Assembly: GCA_942486035.1 (NCBI GenBank)
Contig: CALNXK010000103.1
Span: forward strand, 756,001 to 820,000
Direction: 5' to 3'
Length of the DNA: 64,000 nucleotides
Origin: Porites lobata
Lineage: Eukaryota; Cnidaria; Anthozoa; Scleractinia; Poritidae
Under the pieces are notes generated by a model, which did not search any database, was not told the DNA's origin, and was given only the letters and a program-made list of their open reading frames with translations. Within the stretch, counting starts at the first letter, position 1, and the number at the start of each line of letters is the position of its first letter. Positions 10,340 to 21,700 of the stretch are shown here, piece after piece. Position numbers and translations under genes: made by a program.

Positions 10340-11920
10340 TCTTTTTTTGCAGTTCTCACTGCCAAGTGCTCCGAGAAGCAACCAGTTTCCTTGGGAGCGG
10401 CTGTGCCTTCTAGGTTGATCTTTTGAAGTTCCTCGATATTGATGTTTCCAGAGATTTTTTTTCACGTATTTTCCCAGGCCCTATTTAACTTAGGCTAACC
10501 GCTCCAATAACAAAACACGCAGTTTCTGCTTTTGGTGAAATAAAAAGAGTCCAATTCGATTCCCCTCGCGACACTTTCACAAAATCGTGTGATCCCCTGC
10601 ATGAAGATTCCCCTACCCCACCCTGGGCAATCAGATTAGGGAAAAAAATTAATTTACTTTTAGTCCCCAGTTGTTAAAAAAGTGGATTATAGCGCTATCT
10701 ACTGGTCAAGACAGATCACTTAATCTCTCGAGTTTCACGTACAAATCAAACTGAAAGAGGCGACTGGTCCTGACGCTAATCGCGGCATTTCTTACCAATG
10801 TTTTTACATCAGTGCTTCAGTTCCCTTACCAGCCCAGGAATACTACATGGTCACGAGCTTTCTCATGCATCACAAACAATGTGTCTCATAGGAATAACCT
10901 TGACGCTTTATGGAATTCAGCCCCACCCAGTATTGGTACCAATACATCTCAACCAAAACGCTCACAGGCGCTTTCAAATGTCAGGTGAGTTGTCAGTTGC
11001 GATTTTCTTTATTATGATAAGAATTTACAGCTATTTATTTGGCGCCAAGAGAGAATGATCTCTTGCTGGGGGCTTAGTTATCAGTTTGGTATTTTTTAAG
11101 GATTAATTGCAAGAGATGAAATATTACTGGACCATTCGATTCAGGAGGTATAAATTGGCAATAACAATTTGCCTTCTGGTAAATCTGCAATGATGCAACA
11201 TATCATAGCCCCCCTTTACTGTTTATTAATACACAAAAGTCTATTTCATCGGGCAGTCAAGCGGATAATTGAATGATTTCTAGTGGAATAATATTGGCAT
11301 CATCCTTTGAATATTTGATCAATATAAGTATGATTATCAGAAAGTCTTAATTAGTTTTCTTAAAAGTAAATAACAGCTTTGCTGTGGCCTCGGCTGGCTT
11401 AAAGTGAAAACATCTCACAGCTGACAGCTCCATAAAGGACCCCTAGCCTCACTGTTAACAAGTTCAACCTGGCTTTTAATAATTAACTATACCTGTCCCT
11501 GAATGGTCCTTAAAGTTTCTTTTATTTAAGATGGAAAGTAAAAAAAAAAAAATTGAGTGGTCCTTCCACCATCGATTTCTTCCGTTAGCTGTATCCTTCT
11601 CCGGCCTGTAGATGACTATTCCAGTAATGGTCTGAGTTCTGATCACCAGTCATTGAAGGTAGCATGGAGATGGAAGTGCAATGTCTATTCAAGTAAGTAT
11701 CTCCACACGCAGTGGAAAATAATTGTGCATAGAAACCCAAATCATGTTCACGTTTTGAGGCCTTTCAGCGACTTCAGGTTATAGATTAAAGCCATATAGG
11801 CTTAAGGCTTCATGTCAAGCTCAAATTGATTAACACCAAACTTTACAGAGAAAAGACACGCGGAGTATGCGTTTATGAGGTTTTGTACAGCAAATAATCA
11901 GTTTTGGGACTAGGTATTTT
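10340..11920. other. Spacer without recognised features
   Basis: I see no conserved coding block, RNA gene or clear transposon terminus. The ORF at 10798-11058 has no motif and no plausible exon partners. Confidence 0.5.
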
Positions 11921-12095
11921 GCGAGTTGTGAAGTTGCGAATTGCAAAGTGCGAGTTACGAGTTGCGAGTTGCTAGTTGCGAGTCGCTAGTTGCGGGTCGC
12001 TAGTTGCGAGTGGCTAGTTGCGAGTTGTGAGTTGCTAGTTGCGGGTCGCTAGTTGCGAGTTGCTGGTTGAGAGTGGAGATTTGCGAGCTGCAGTC
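11921..12095. repeat. 14-bp minisatellite
   Basis: About 12 diverged tandem units of GCTAGTTGCGAGTT. The variable positions are mainly the last base (C or T) and GCGAG against GCGGG. No coding frame is supported. Confidence 0.85.
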
Positions 12096-12786
12096 TGTCT
12101 TTTCAGTCAATTTAAAGGGTCACGTAGTTAAATCCATTTCGAAAATTTAATGATTCGCAAAAGGTACATCTTGTGACTAGGGAAATAAAGTGCTGTCGAA
12201 AGATCACGTACTTGGTCCCACCAGCTAAAAAGTTCAAAAACAGACGTTCTCTCGCTATTCTCTCGCGGCAAGGGAATGGTAAATGCCATCTGCGCATGCT
12301 ACATTTTCTGTCGTATATCCGATTGCAAGGGTTTACTTTTGTCCGTCTTACGCCATTTTTGATTTACTGTGTGACAGCGTGTTTGCTACGTTTTACGACT
12401 GTCTTTGATCGAACTGTTAAGATTGGAATCCATTATTCCACATTAGAACTACGTGGTGACATAAGAACGACTGAATCAACACACTGCACTTCACTGAATA
12501 ACAAGAACATTTATCAGCGTTTAAGAAAAACACATATTGTCATACTAAGAATATGGAAACAGTAGGGAATCTATCTCGCAAAAATGCTAACAACGAAAAC
12601 TGAAAAAATGTATATGTATACGTATACAGATCGTAAAAAAATCCGCAAAATGTGTCCTTCACTGATTGGTGTTCGCTACTCTATAAAGTGTTTTCGCAGC
12701 AGCTGTGTTGGGGGATTAAAATATTAAAATAATTTCCATAAAAATGAGTTTTAGAATAAATCGGAGCGATTTTCAACCTCAATAAA

Positions 12787-13238
12787 AATTCAGACACGGA
12801 ATCCATTAGGAAATTGAGTAATTTTAATTTTCTCTAGACAAAAACCTTGTACCAGAATAACAGTTCAATCATATTGCATTCTTTTTTACACTTTTCGATC
12901 GAGGGCTATAAATGTCAAACATAAGTTAATGAAACAACTCTCAAGAAAAGGTTCTTATGGGAGCCCGAGACTGAAAACAAACGTCAAAAGCTTCAAATTT
13001 CACAAAATGTAATATCTTACCGATGACAACCTGTGTTTTCTTAATTCCTATGAAATTTGAAATTTATTTTCTTGGTTTCCCATAAAATGTATCTGGCGCT
13101 ATTGCAGATAACCAATTACATCTATAGCCCTTGAAAAGTATAAAAAAGAAAACGATATGGCTTACAATATTCTGGAACAAGGTTTTTGTCCACCGAAAAT
13201 TAAAATTACTCAATTTCCTGATGGATGCCGTCTCAACA
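12787..13238. mobile_element. Foldback element with about 130-bp inverted arms
   Basis: The left arm (12787-12915) includes GGAAATTGAGTAATTTTAAT and ACAAAAACCTTGT. The right arm (13110-13238) carries the complements ATTAAAATTACTCAATTTCC and ACAAGGTTTTTGT. Inner parts also pair (TTTTTTACACTTTTC / GAAAAGTATAAAAAA; GGGCTATA / TATAGCCC). There is no ORF. The preceding stretch (12096-12786) has a 130-codon plus ORF that I do not accept as a gene. Confidence 0.8.
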
Positions 13239-13354
13239 CTCTAACAATCGACATGCATGTGGTGGGTCATCACCATTAGCAATTCAACAAAATGTCAGCA
13301 ATTATTATTTCGCAGAAAGTGATTCACTTTAGCAAGCACATTTTAAGCTCTATC

Positions 13355-14285
13355 AATAGTATAAAAACCAGTCAGTATAAAATGGGACTGCGGACTGCGG
13401 ACCGCGGACTGTGGCCTAGTAAGGTAAATTGAGAGAAACGGATAGCGGACTAGCATAAAACATTAGTCCCAGCTCCTTGCCTCAAACACAAACATTCCTT
13501 TGGCTAGTCACGCAGTCTATTCTACACAACTTCAGCGTGGAGAAGGAAAGCATACTCAACTGCACGGGCAAGGAAGAATATGCCGCTACCTGAAGGCAAC
13601 TGAAAATGAAACACTGAAGGGTTAGTTCGAAGAGAATACAATTTATAGTTTAAAGCCAATAGAAGATGTGAAATTGAGCTTGCACCGAATAAAAAATTAG
13701 TATTGGTGTTAGTGAGAGTAAAATTCTTATAGATACCACAATTCTGTTTCAAAGCCTTGGGGATATGACGAAATGAAGAACCCAGACGAGACGGTCAATA
13801 TAGCGGCATTCTACGATACAAAAAAGCTGTATTTAGGGGAGAGGGTTAATCACCCTGAGATACGTGAATAGTAAACGAAATATATCATCCAATGTTATAT
13901 TCTAAGCGATGATGACATGATTTACACCTATGTAGACATGAACATCGCGTTTGTGACCCCTGTCAGGAATCAGTTAGAGACAGAGACAAGATCTAAAAAT
14001 GGGTGTAGAAAATAGCATTTTGGTCAGGCTCAGGATGATATAGAGAACCGAGCGAAACACCTCCACCAAGAATTTCTAGGAGTATATATAACTTAAACTC
14101 TCGTGTTGTGCTATTTAGCGATCTTTTGATCTTATTTTACCTTACCTAGAACAAATTAACCCATTTTTTACTAACGTAGTCCACAGTCCTCATTTTATAT
14201 CTAGACCGCGTTTTATACCAGGTCCGTAGTCCGTGGTCCTCAGCCCGCAGTCCATGTTGAATTTTTACACTGACCGGTATAAAAA
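13355..14285. mobile_element. Element bounded by inverted CGGACTGCGGAC repeats
   Basis: The left end has TATAAAAACCAGTCAGTATA followed by GGACTGCGGACTGCGGACCG. The right end (14165-14285) has the reverse order: GTCCGTAGTCCGTGGTCC, CCGCAGTCC, then ACTGACCGGTATAAAAAC. The arms are short and diverged, with about 0.8 kb of non-coding DNA between. Confidence 0.6.
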
Positions 14286-14289
14286 CAAC

Positions 14290-15030
14290 AACAACGAAGA
14301 ACCTTAACAAAAACAATTCATAAAAGCAGATATGACTTACTGTCAAGCAAATAATGGTGTCAACCTCCATTTGCGCTATGTTATGTTCAGTACCGCTATC
14401 TATTAGCTTATAAGTTTTGTTAGTTTAACAAGCTAAAACATGCTTACCTCCTGACCATTTAATGCTAAGTTCATTTTGCATAGTGCATGTTTTATTCACA
14501 AGGTTAGGAGACATAGAGTTGTTCAGTTCTACAAATATTCTCCAAATAGCAGATGTCGTCCTTGGAGTTGTCTTCTTGCTGTTCTTGCTATGTTTTTAGC
14601 TAACAGTTCGCCTAATCAGTCTTCCTCGTGAAACGACTGAAACGAACGAAATAATCCACCATTTTGTATTCAACCTCGTCCCCAGGTCTTCTCTGTTAAC
14701 CGTTCAAAAATATGGCAATTTTGCTGCACTTCTGTGACATAATCAGTTCACATATCGCAAAGTTCTTCCAAATTTGGTCGACAGTAGCTGGTTTATGATG
14801 AATTATGCCTGGGATTTTAGCCAATTAAAATGGAGAACATGTATCTACAGTAGAATCCTGATTTTACAAACCAACAATAAGCACGACATTCAAGCTAAAG
14901 GAAAGTATATATAGAGAAAGAAAAAACAAAATGGCATAAAAAATATATATATATATATAAAACCGGGTACTGACAGCTGGAAATACTGAACAAGTACGAT
15001 ATTAAATATAACTATGGATATAAGGAAGGA
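14290..15030. other. Spacer with a TA dinucleotide run
   Basis: The only structure seen is a (TA)n run at 14943-14960. No exon or element is supported. Confidence 0.45.
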
Positions 15031-15034
15031 GAAC

Positions 15035-15255
15035 ACTTTAACTGAATAAGGGGTTTAGGTGGGCTTGAACTGCTAATGGCTCTCAAATCAACATACAATT
15101 CCTCAGTCTCCAAAACCCTGATCAGTAATTTATGTAATTTACGCTTGAAAGGGTCTTTGTGCTGTCCATGTAACGCAAGAGGAATTTTGTTCCAAATTCT
15201 TACACCACTTCTAGGGAAAAATATTAATAGCTGATTGAGTCTAGATCTCAGGACA
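15035..15255 (-). pseudogene. LINE reverse-transcriptase C-terminus remnant
   Basis: The minus strand encodes RLNQLLIFFPRSGVRIWNKI, then PLALHGQHKDPFKRKLHKLLI and RVLETEELYVDL. The R-S-G-x-R-x-W-N-x-I-P ... F-K-x-x-L-x-x-x-L pattern is the usual extreme C-terminus of many non-LTR retrotransposon ORF2 proteins. Nothing upstream of this segment is preserved. Confidence 0.7.
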
Positions 15256-18225
15256 TGAAAATTAACTGAGCAGAAAATCTGTTATAATAAGAGTGAAGAG
15301 CCCACGATTATAGGAGATATCGTGCATTGGGATAGCCGAATATTTAGGTACAGAAAAATTCAAATTTATCGGGAGGTTTTTGAAAATCGGAGGTAAGATT
15401 ACAGAATTTGGTTTCGGAAATTACGAGAAACGAAGTATTCAAGAAATCGGGATTCTGCTGTCAGTAGCTACTGCACTTTTAGGCCGGTTGCGACATAAGG
15501 ATTTTAACTGTACCAGTTCTATATTTATATAGTTTCACTTCGCTTCGATGCAAAAACCCTGGCAAAATACACTCTGCATTCCTGCCAAAGGTAATTATGC
15601 GGCTTTTAACTGTAGAAGAGAGAAGAGTGAATACCCCGCTCGCCCGGTTCTGGACGCGAAGATGGTGTTTTCTAACCTACCTACGCCGCCACCGAATTAC
15701 GGCCATGTCCCTGGTTGGGCCGTGGGAAACCCATACCAAATAGTTTCAAACTGCTTTACAACCAAGAGAGTCTTACTTAAGTTTTTTATTGGTGTCATGA
15801 TACCAACAAAGCTTGACTGTACCTTGGGGACTCATTTCATCGGTCTCGAATTAATCTCGTACCCAGATCTCACTCTGTCTTACGCTGAGGGTACGCGGAA
15901 TTTGCACCCAAAAGAGTTGTCACGTTTGTCTTGGACAATTTAATAACGTTGCTCAAATAAGCGCCCACAAAATGACTTGCCCTTGCAGAGGTCCCTATTT
16001 TCTTCAGCTCATATGACCCCTCAAGTTTCTTAGCCCTCACGAATTTGTGTATTTTGTTACTGACACTTAGCTTGTCAATGAGTTGATCCCGAGAAAATTG
16101 TGTCCATTTTTTAACCTGCCACTTCATGAACGAGTTTAATTCACTGCTCCACTGTCTACAGTAATTTATAGGCCTAATAAATATAGGCAAGCCAAGTAGA
16201 TAGAAAGAAATAGATAACAATTTTTAAGAGTCAAAACATTTTAGTGTTAGTGGTTTCCCACTAAGTGAGGGACACTAAAGGACACAAAGTATTTAATACT
16301 TTAGCCCGGCCATTCAAGTCCAAAATGAAATAGGTTCATGGGAATAATTTAAGACAGGCAGATTTTAATTCAATGGATGTCTGCCTAATGATCATAAACA
16401 TCGTAATATTTCGTGAAGATAATTGAAATGTATAATTATTCAATAACTTCTTTTAACTCTCTGCCATTTTATTAGTAAAATAAGTATATTTGACTGACCG
16501 CCTAATTTCAATAACGGTTTTCTTTTTAGTAAACTATTGAACTGTTATACCTATACATCTTATAATAAAAATAACTTCTCTTGAAAGTTAGTACATCACA
16601 AAAGTGATCAGTTGCACATCCATAATTGAGTCATAATTCACACCTACGACCTGACAACAGTAAAGCATAAAAAATTACTCCAATATTAGTGTTTCACTGA
16701 ATGAAAGTGCCCTTTCCTGCTTGACGCTGTAGGTTTGTGTAGGTAATGTGTTAGTCTGAATTTTGCTGGGTCCCGCATATATGTTGCAAAAATCCTGCTG
16801 TCTATCTTTGTATTATGTGAATGTTACCATCTGTTCCAACGGATTAGACGACATCTGCATGATTCCATTAGATGGTCGGAGGTGCCAAACAAAACCATGG
16901 AACCGAAATCAACATTAGCTGAGCGAAAGTAATGTATATAATAATAAAAAAATATTCATGACTGCATTCCATTATTATTTACTAGTGAGAGAATTACGGG
17001 CTTCTTCTTCAAGTTGCCGGATTCACCGCCTTGCTAAAAATTGTTCCTATATTCAATGGCAATCAAAAAACCAATCGAAAACCGCGGAAAATACGAAGAA
17101 CTATATGGAAGCCCGAAAGACATGCCTTATATTTCATAAGATTAAAAACCAAACGATCACAAAAAAAGCCTAAAACCGCAAATTTCAAAAGAAAGACTGC
17201 ATGCCCATTGTTCGGCATGCAGTGAAGACGATCCTCCCGATGTGAATTAATTCCTTTTTTTTTAGCCTCAGTTTTAAACGTGTTAATAATGAATGGTTCG
17301 TAAGTCAATGTATTTCGCGCCTAATATAAGGACCGGGCAGGTTTAATTTGAATATGAATCAATCTTCATGGCCATTTAGACTATTGCAAGGGAAAGAATG
17401 AATAGTCAGTTTTTTCAGTGAGAAATTATTGAGTTTATTATCATCAGTTGAAAGCACATATTTAAATAATTAATGTATTGCAACTTTAATGAACCGTAAC
17501 ACTTCACGTTAATGCGTCTTTCATTTGCCTTCTAAGAAAACCAGCGGGTACTCGAGACTCAATTCAAGTTCATCATCAAGTAAATTTGTGGAAAGTGCGT
17601 GCCTCACAAGAAAAGAAGTAATTAAGTTTGAACTGACGTACGTTTAAGGCCGCAGTCCATGCACGCAGGAGTTTAATTCTTACAGCTCTGTTGTAGAGCA
17701 TCTCAAAGTGTAACTGGATGGTCATAGGTTCGACTGCTGTGGCAAGAAAGCGATTTTTTTCCGAGTCAGCTGTGTCAGTGACTGAAAAAAACATCATTCT
17801 CAACATAGTATATGAAGCACCCGCCTAGCTTCAGTCAGTGATAGATTCACAGGACTCCCTAGTTTGTCGCATCGCAGGTGCTGTTTACTAGCTTCTTAGT
17901 AGATCGGGTTAGCCTCTACATATACCCTCAACTAACCACTAGTTTAAACATTTAACTTAACATTTTTATGTAAACTGTAGACATATTTGGCTTCAGATCA
18001 TCGGAGACTAAAACGCACATCTCGCTGATCAATCAAGTTGACCAAAAGACAAACCTAACCAGTCGGCGAGATTAAAAACTATACATTGAAAAATTTATAA
18101 ATTGAATTTGACCAAATTGAAAGCCAGCGATGCACAATCAAACGCTTTTAATGCAGACACCAAACAGACAGAGCGTTTGTGTCCAGCGCAACACAAAGTT
18201 ATCCATATTTCGCGCCGAAGGGAAT
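15256..18225. other. Spacer upstream of gene 2
   Basis: Two overlapping opposite ORFs of 131 and 116 codons (15548-15943 plus, 15870-16220 minus) have no motif I know. No transposon ends or RNA genes are recognised. The region just before gene 2 should contain its promoter and any 5' untranslated exon, but I cannot place them. Confidence 0.4.
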
Positions 18226-18282
18226 TCGAGACAGTCTTGGATTCTGGATTCCATCCCGTGGATTCCAGGTTCCAAGTCGTAT
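18226..18282. repeat. GGAATCC repeat family, short copy 2
   Basis: A fragment reading GAGACAGTCTTGGATTCTGG and then GATTCC, GTGGATTCC. This is the terminal part of the family at 5869, 26788, 28345 and 41070. It sits about 170 bp upstream of the gene 2 start codon. Confidence 0.65.
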
Positions 18283-18426
18283 AAAGTTCACTCTGCTTGG
18301 AGACGTGCACTTTAACTGCACTTTAGGGTCTAGTGCGAACCTACCTAATGTACGAGACGATTTAGTACGATGAAATACACGTTTACTTTTTTCTTGATTA
18401 ACAGGTAGTGTAGTATCGGCAGAACA

Positions 18427-18450
18427 ATGAACTTCGTCAGACTTCAGTAG
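18427..18450 (+). promoter_or_regulatory. Candidate 7-codon uORF ending 2 nt before the gene 2 ATG
   Basis: ATG AAC TTC GTC AGA CTT CAG TAG reads as a complete micro-ORF; its stop ends at 18450 and the main ATG is at 18453. It follows a strong acceptor-like site (TTTTTTCTTGATTAACAG, ending 18404) and so may lie in the mRNA leader. If splicing instead uses the AG at 18446-18447, the uORF is removed. Confidence 0.35.
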
Positions 18451-18452
18451 AG

Positions 18453-18737
18453 ATGGAACTACGAGACAAATTTAGTCCAGAAAAACTAGCGCTAGCAACA
18501 TACGCTGAACGTAAAGAAGCTACTCCAAGCTTCTGGTCGCTCATCAGAGATTTTTGTGATTACACTTCTGCGCATGGTTTTGGGAGGATAAACGCATCCC
18601 GGCACTGGATCCGCACAATATTCTGGATTTTGCTTTGTGTGGCTGCAGTAACCATGACAACGGTACAACTACACATGCTGTATAAAAAGTACCAATCAAG
18701 ACCACTCACCACATTGGTTGAGATTGAAACGGCTACG
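18453..18737 (+). CDS. Gene 2 exon 1: N-terminus and TM1
   Basis: 95 codons, phase 0, ending ACG before a GTACGC donor. It carries DYTSAHGFGRI (HG gating motif) and TM1 from about TIFWILLCVAAVTMTTVQL, then the SRPLTTLVEIETAT post-TM1 segment. Confidence 0.93.
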
Positions 18738-21700
18738 GTACGCATAGCTGCCATTTCACCGTTCTTGATCCTCGCTGAATTTGGTCAATTCTTATTCAAA
18801 TAGGGGTGCTGTTTACTTGGTAAATTAAATATTCATAAACTTTTCGTTGGGATATCAGTGAAGGCTCTTGGTAAAGGGTAAAAGGCAGTAAACGTTACTG
18901 GTTCAAACTGGCAAAAAAGCTATAATAATTGTAGCTTTATCATGCATTTCAAAGATAGTACGGATCTTGATCCAGTTTTAGCTAGTTTGGGGCTTAAAGT
19001 GGCTCCCTGGCCGTAGTTTCATGCTAGCAGTTTTCTTCAGTTCTAATATCTTTCTTACAAACCAACAATACTACTGTGCCCGCAGATGAAATAAAAACCA
19101 ACTATTGAAAAAAGGTCTTGTCTGTGAAAAAGGTTACAGATCAGAAGGTGTCCGAGGTCAGCAAAATGATTTCTTTTTAAGGCCGATACACTGAGACAAA
19201 TTTCCTCCGCCAAGACTTTCCTTCAGACTCTCCTCTTCAGAATTATAGTAATGTTTACTTTCATTTTGAAAGTTTCGTTGTCTTATTTGGTTTTAAAAAA
19301 CTGATTTTAAAAAAAGCAAGTGACAAAACTCAGATTAAACCCTTTATGAAATGTTTGGGAAAAATCTGGACGATTTTTGGGGGAAAAAGTTGCTCAATTA
19401 ACTTACATGAATTGACAACCAGCTCATTCATTAAGCCGATAGTTAAACCTTTGTTAATTAAGAAAAGTTGTTTCAAGCCTCATTTACATGTGTTATGATA
19501 AAAGAAAATTTTTTTTTTTTCTTTTTAACTTGACTGCAGAATCTTCCATTTCCAACCGTTACATTCTGCAACTTCAATGCCTTTAGGAAAGAGTCGCTTC
19601 ATCTTGCCATGGATCAATACAGTGAAATGGAAACATTTTTCAAGCAATTGTTGGAATATGGTATGTATAGATAAAAGTCAATAAAATGAGATTTCTTTAT
19701 CCGTCACAATATTAAAGGAAACGACTTATCCTTTCATATTCTGTCCTGACATTAACATTTATGCTGTTCAGTCATTTTAAAAAATTTATACAGGTAACCG
19801 CCGCGCATAGTGACTGCACTGAGATCGGACGAAGGGTTCATTTTTTCCAATTTCGAGCCAGTTGGGGTCGATAGGAAGAACGTTTCGGTCCAAATACACG
19901 TCTAAGGCCCTGTCCGGCCACACGTATCCGGTTATTTTTAAATTTTTAAGTTGTACGCAACGTAACATTTGAAGAATGATCAGCTGCGCATTAAACTACA
20001 AGAAACAGACAAAAGAAGTAATAATTTATCACCGATATACAGTTCTCAAAAGATGTCTTAAGATGCGCCTTAAAACTGTTGACAGTAGTAATCGCACGAA
20101 GTTCTTTTGAAAAGAGTTCCACTGTGAGCGTGGGCGCTGCTACCTGATGAAAGCTCTGTCACCCAACGTAATCTAAGGTTATATAAAGACGAGTTAAATA
20201 TTAATAAATAGAGGATATTACATGGCCGGGCGGGGATACGAATTTTATCTTCGAGTGCTGAAAGTATCTCACACGAGTGAGCCAATAATCAAGACGAGAT
20301 GTACATGCATGGACAAACATTTCCGTCGATTCTTGAGACAATACTTGCGAGTGCGTTTGATATTGTGAAAATGGTACTGAAGGCCGACACCGCATAACTT
20401 GGTAATATGAGTTGACATAAAGAGCTGCTCATCGAACATGATGAGCTTAGGTTTCTAGCTACCATTACAGGACATACATCAGTCGACCCAACCCCAATAC
20501 TCGATGTTAACCTTTGCCAGCTGCTACCTATTACCTAGAACAAAAAATTTTGTTTTATCGTCATGTAACATAATCATCGAGTTTCGAATATCTCTGATGA
20601 TACAGTCAGTCATAGAATTGATGACAAAATCATCATCCGCATATTGCATGATTAGGGCAGTGAGGGCTATCAAGGAATTTCATCTTCACGAAACTGTAAT
20701 AATAATAAAAAACTTAATATGCGCCATTGTTTTTGTTCGAAGAGATCCAGTTTAGTATAACTTCACGGCGTGCTTGATTCCTCAGCCAAAATCATTAGTT
20801 CTTCCGACTTCCGAGCTCGATCCCTTTCCCGACAAAAGGAAACGCCTGACCGCAGGTTACAGACAACTGGCTTATTTGATACGTTTTCCCTGTGAGAGTG
20901 GGGCTAAATTATTCAGGCCCCCGGGAAATGCTTTGTTGACTTTTTTCATTCATTTCATTATCTACTTGGCTCCTAGAAAATTCCTCTGACTCAGAAGCAC
21001 AAAACAAATCATTCAGTGACAGGAGACGAAGATCAAAAGACCTCAGTTACCCCGTCACCACTTCTTTGCCTACTCTTGAGAGCACTACTGAGGACTGGTA
21101 TTATTACTGGCCTAACGACGAAGATGGTGAAGACATCGATGACGACGAACATGAGGATTTTTTTGAGGATCCTGCTGAGCTAGACCCAAGTTTCTTAAGA
21201 AGAGAAGAGATAGCCGTACTTATGGCTAGAGAGGATAAACAAGTTCTCTCTAAGCTGGGTCATCATTTTGAGGATATGGTGTTATCATGTACTTACAGAG
21301 GCGTTTCATGCAGGTAAGCCTAGAATGATACTGCTGTAACTAATATATAGCTTAATAGCCAGAGCTAAAAGAGATGCTCCCGTTTACGCATTTATAATTT
21401 ACTTCTTAACCGTTACAAAGAAATGGACAAATCTATACGTTTCATGGTCGAGATATAGATTTAAAAAAACACACACAACGACACCTCGACTAGAATTTTC
21501 TTTGTTATCATATCTTGCTTATTTCAGTAATGAGTCATCAAAGTTCTGGATTAAGTATTGGCACTACAAGTACGGCAACTGCTTCATATTTAACAGTGGA
21601 AAAGCAGCACCAATCTTCAAATCCAACAAGCCCGGACCATCTCATGGTATGGTGATATGAGATTTTACATTAAATTATTTTGAAATTGCTGCTGCTGATG

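Noticed and set aside
12173..12565. 130-codon plus-strand ORF
   Set aside because: No recognisable motif, no splice partners, and an opposite-strand ORF overlaps it. An ORF this size occurs by chance in the spacer.
15548..16220. Overlapping ORFs of 131 (plus) and 116 (minus) codons
   Set aside because: Neither has a family motif or credible exon context. Overlap of opposite ORFs suggests chance.
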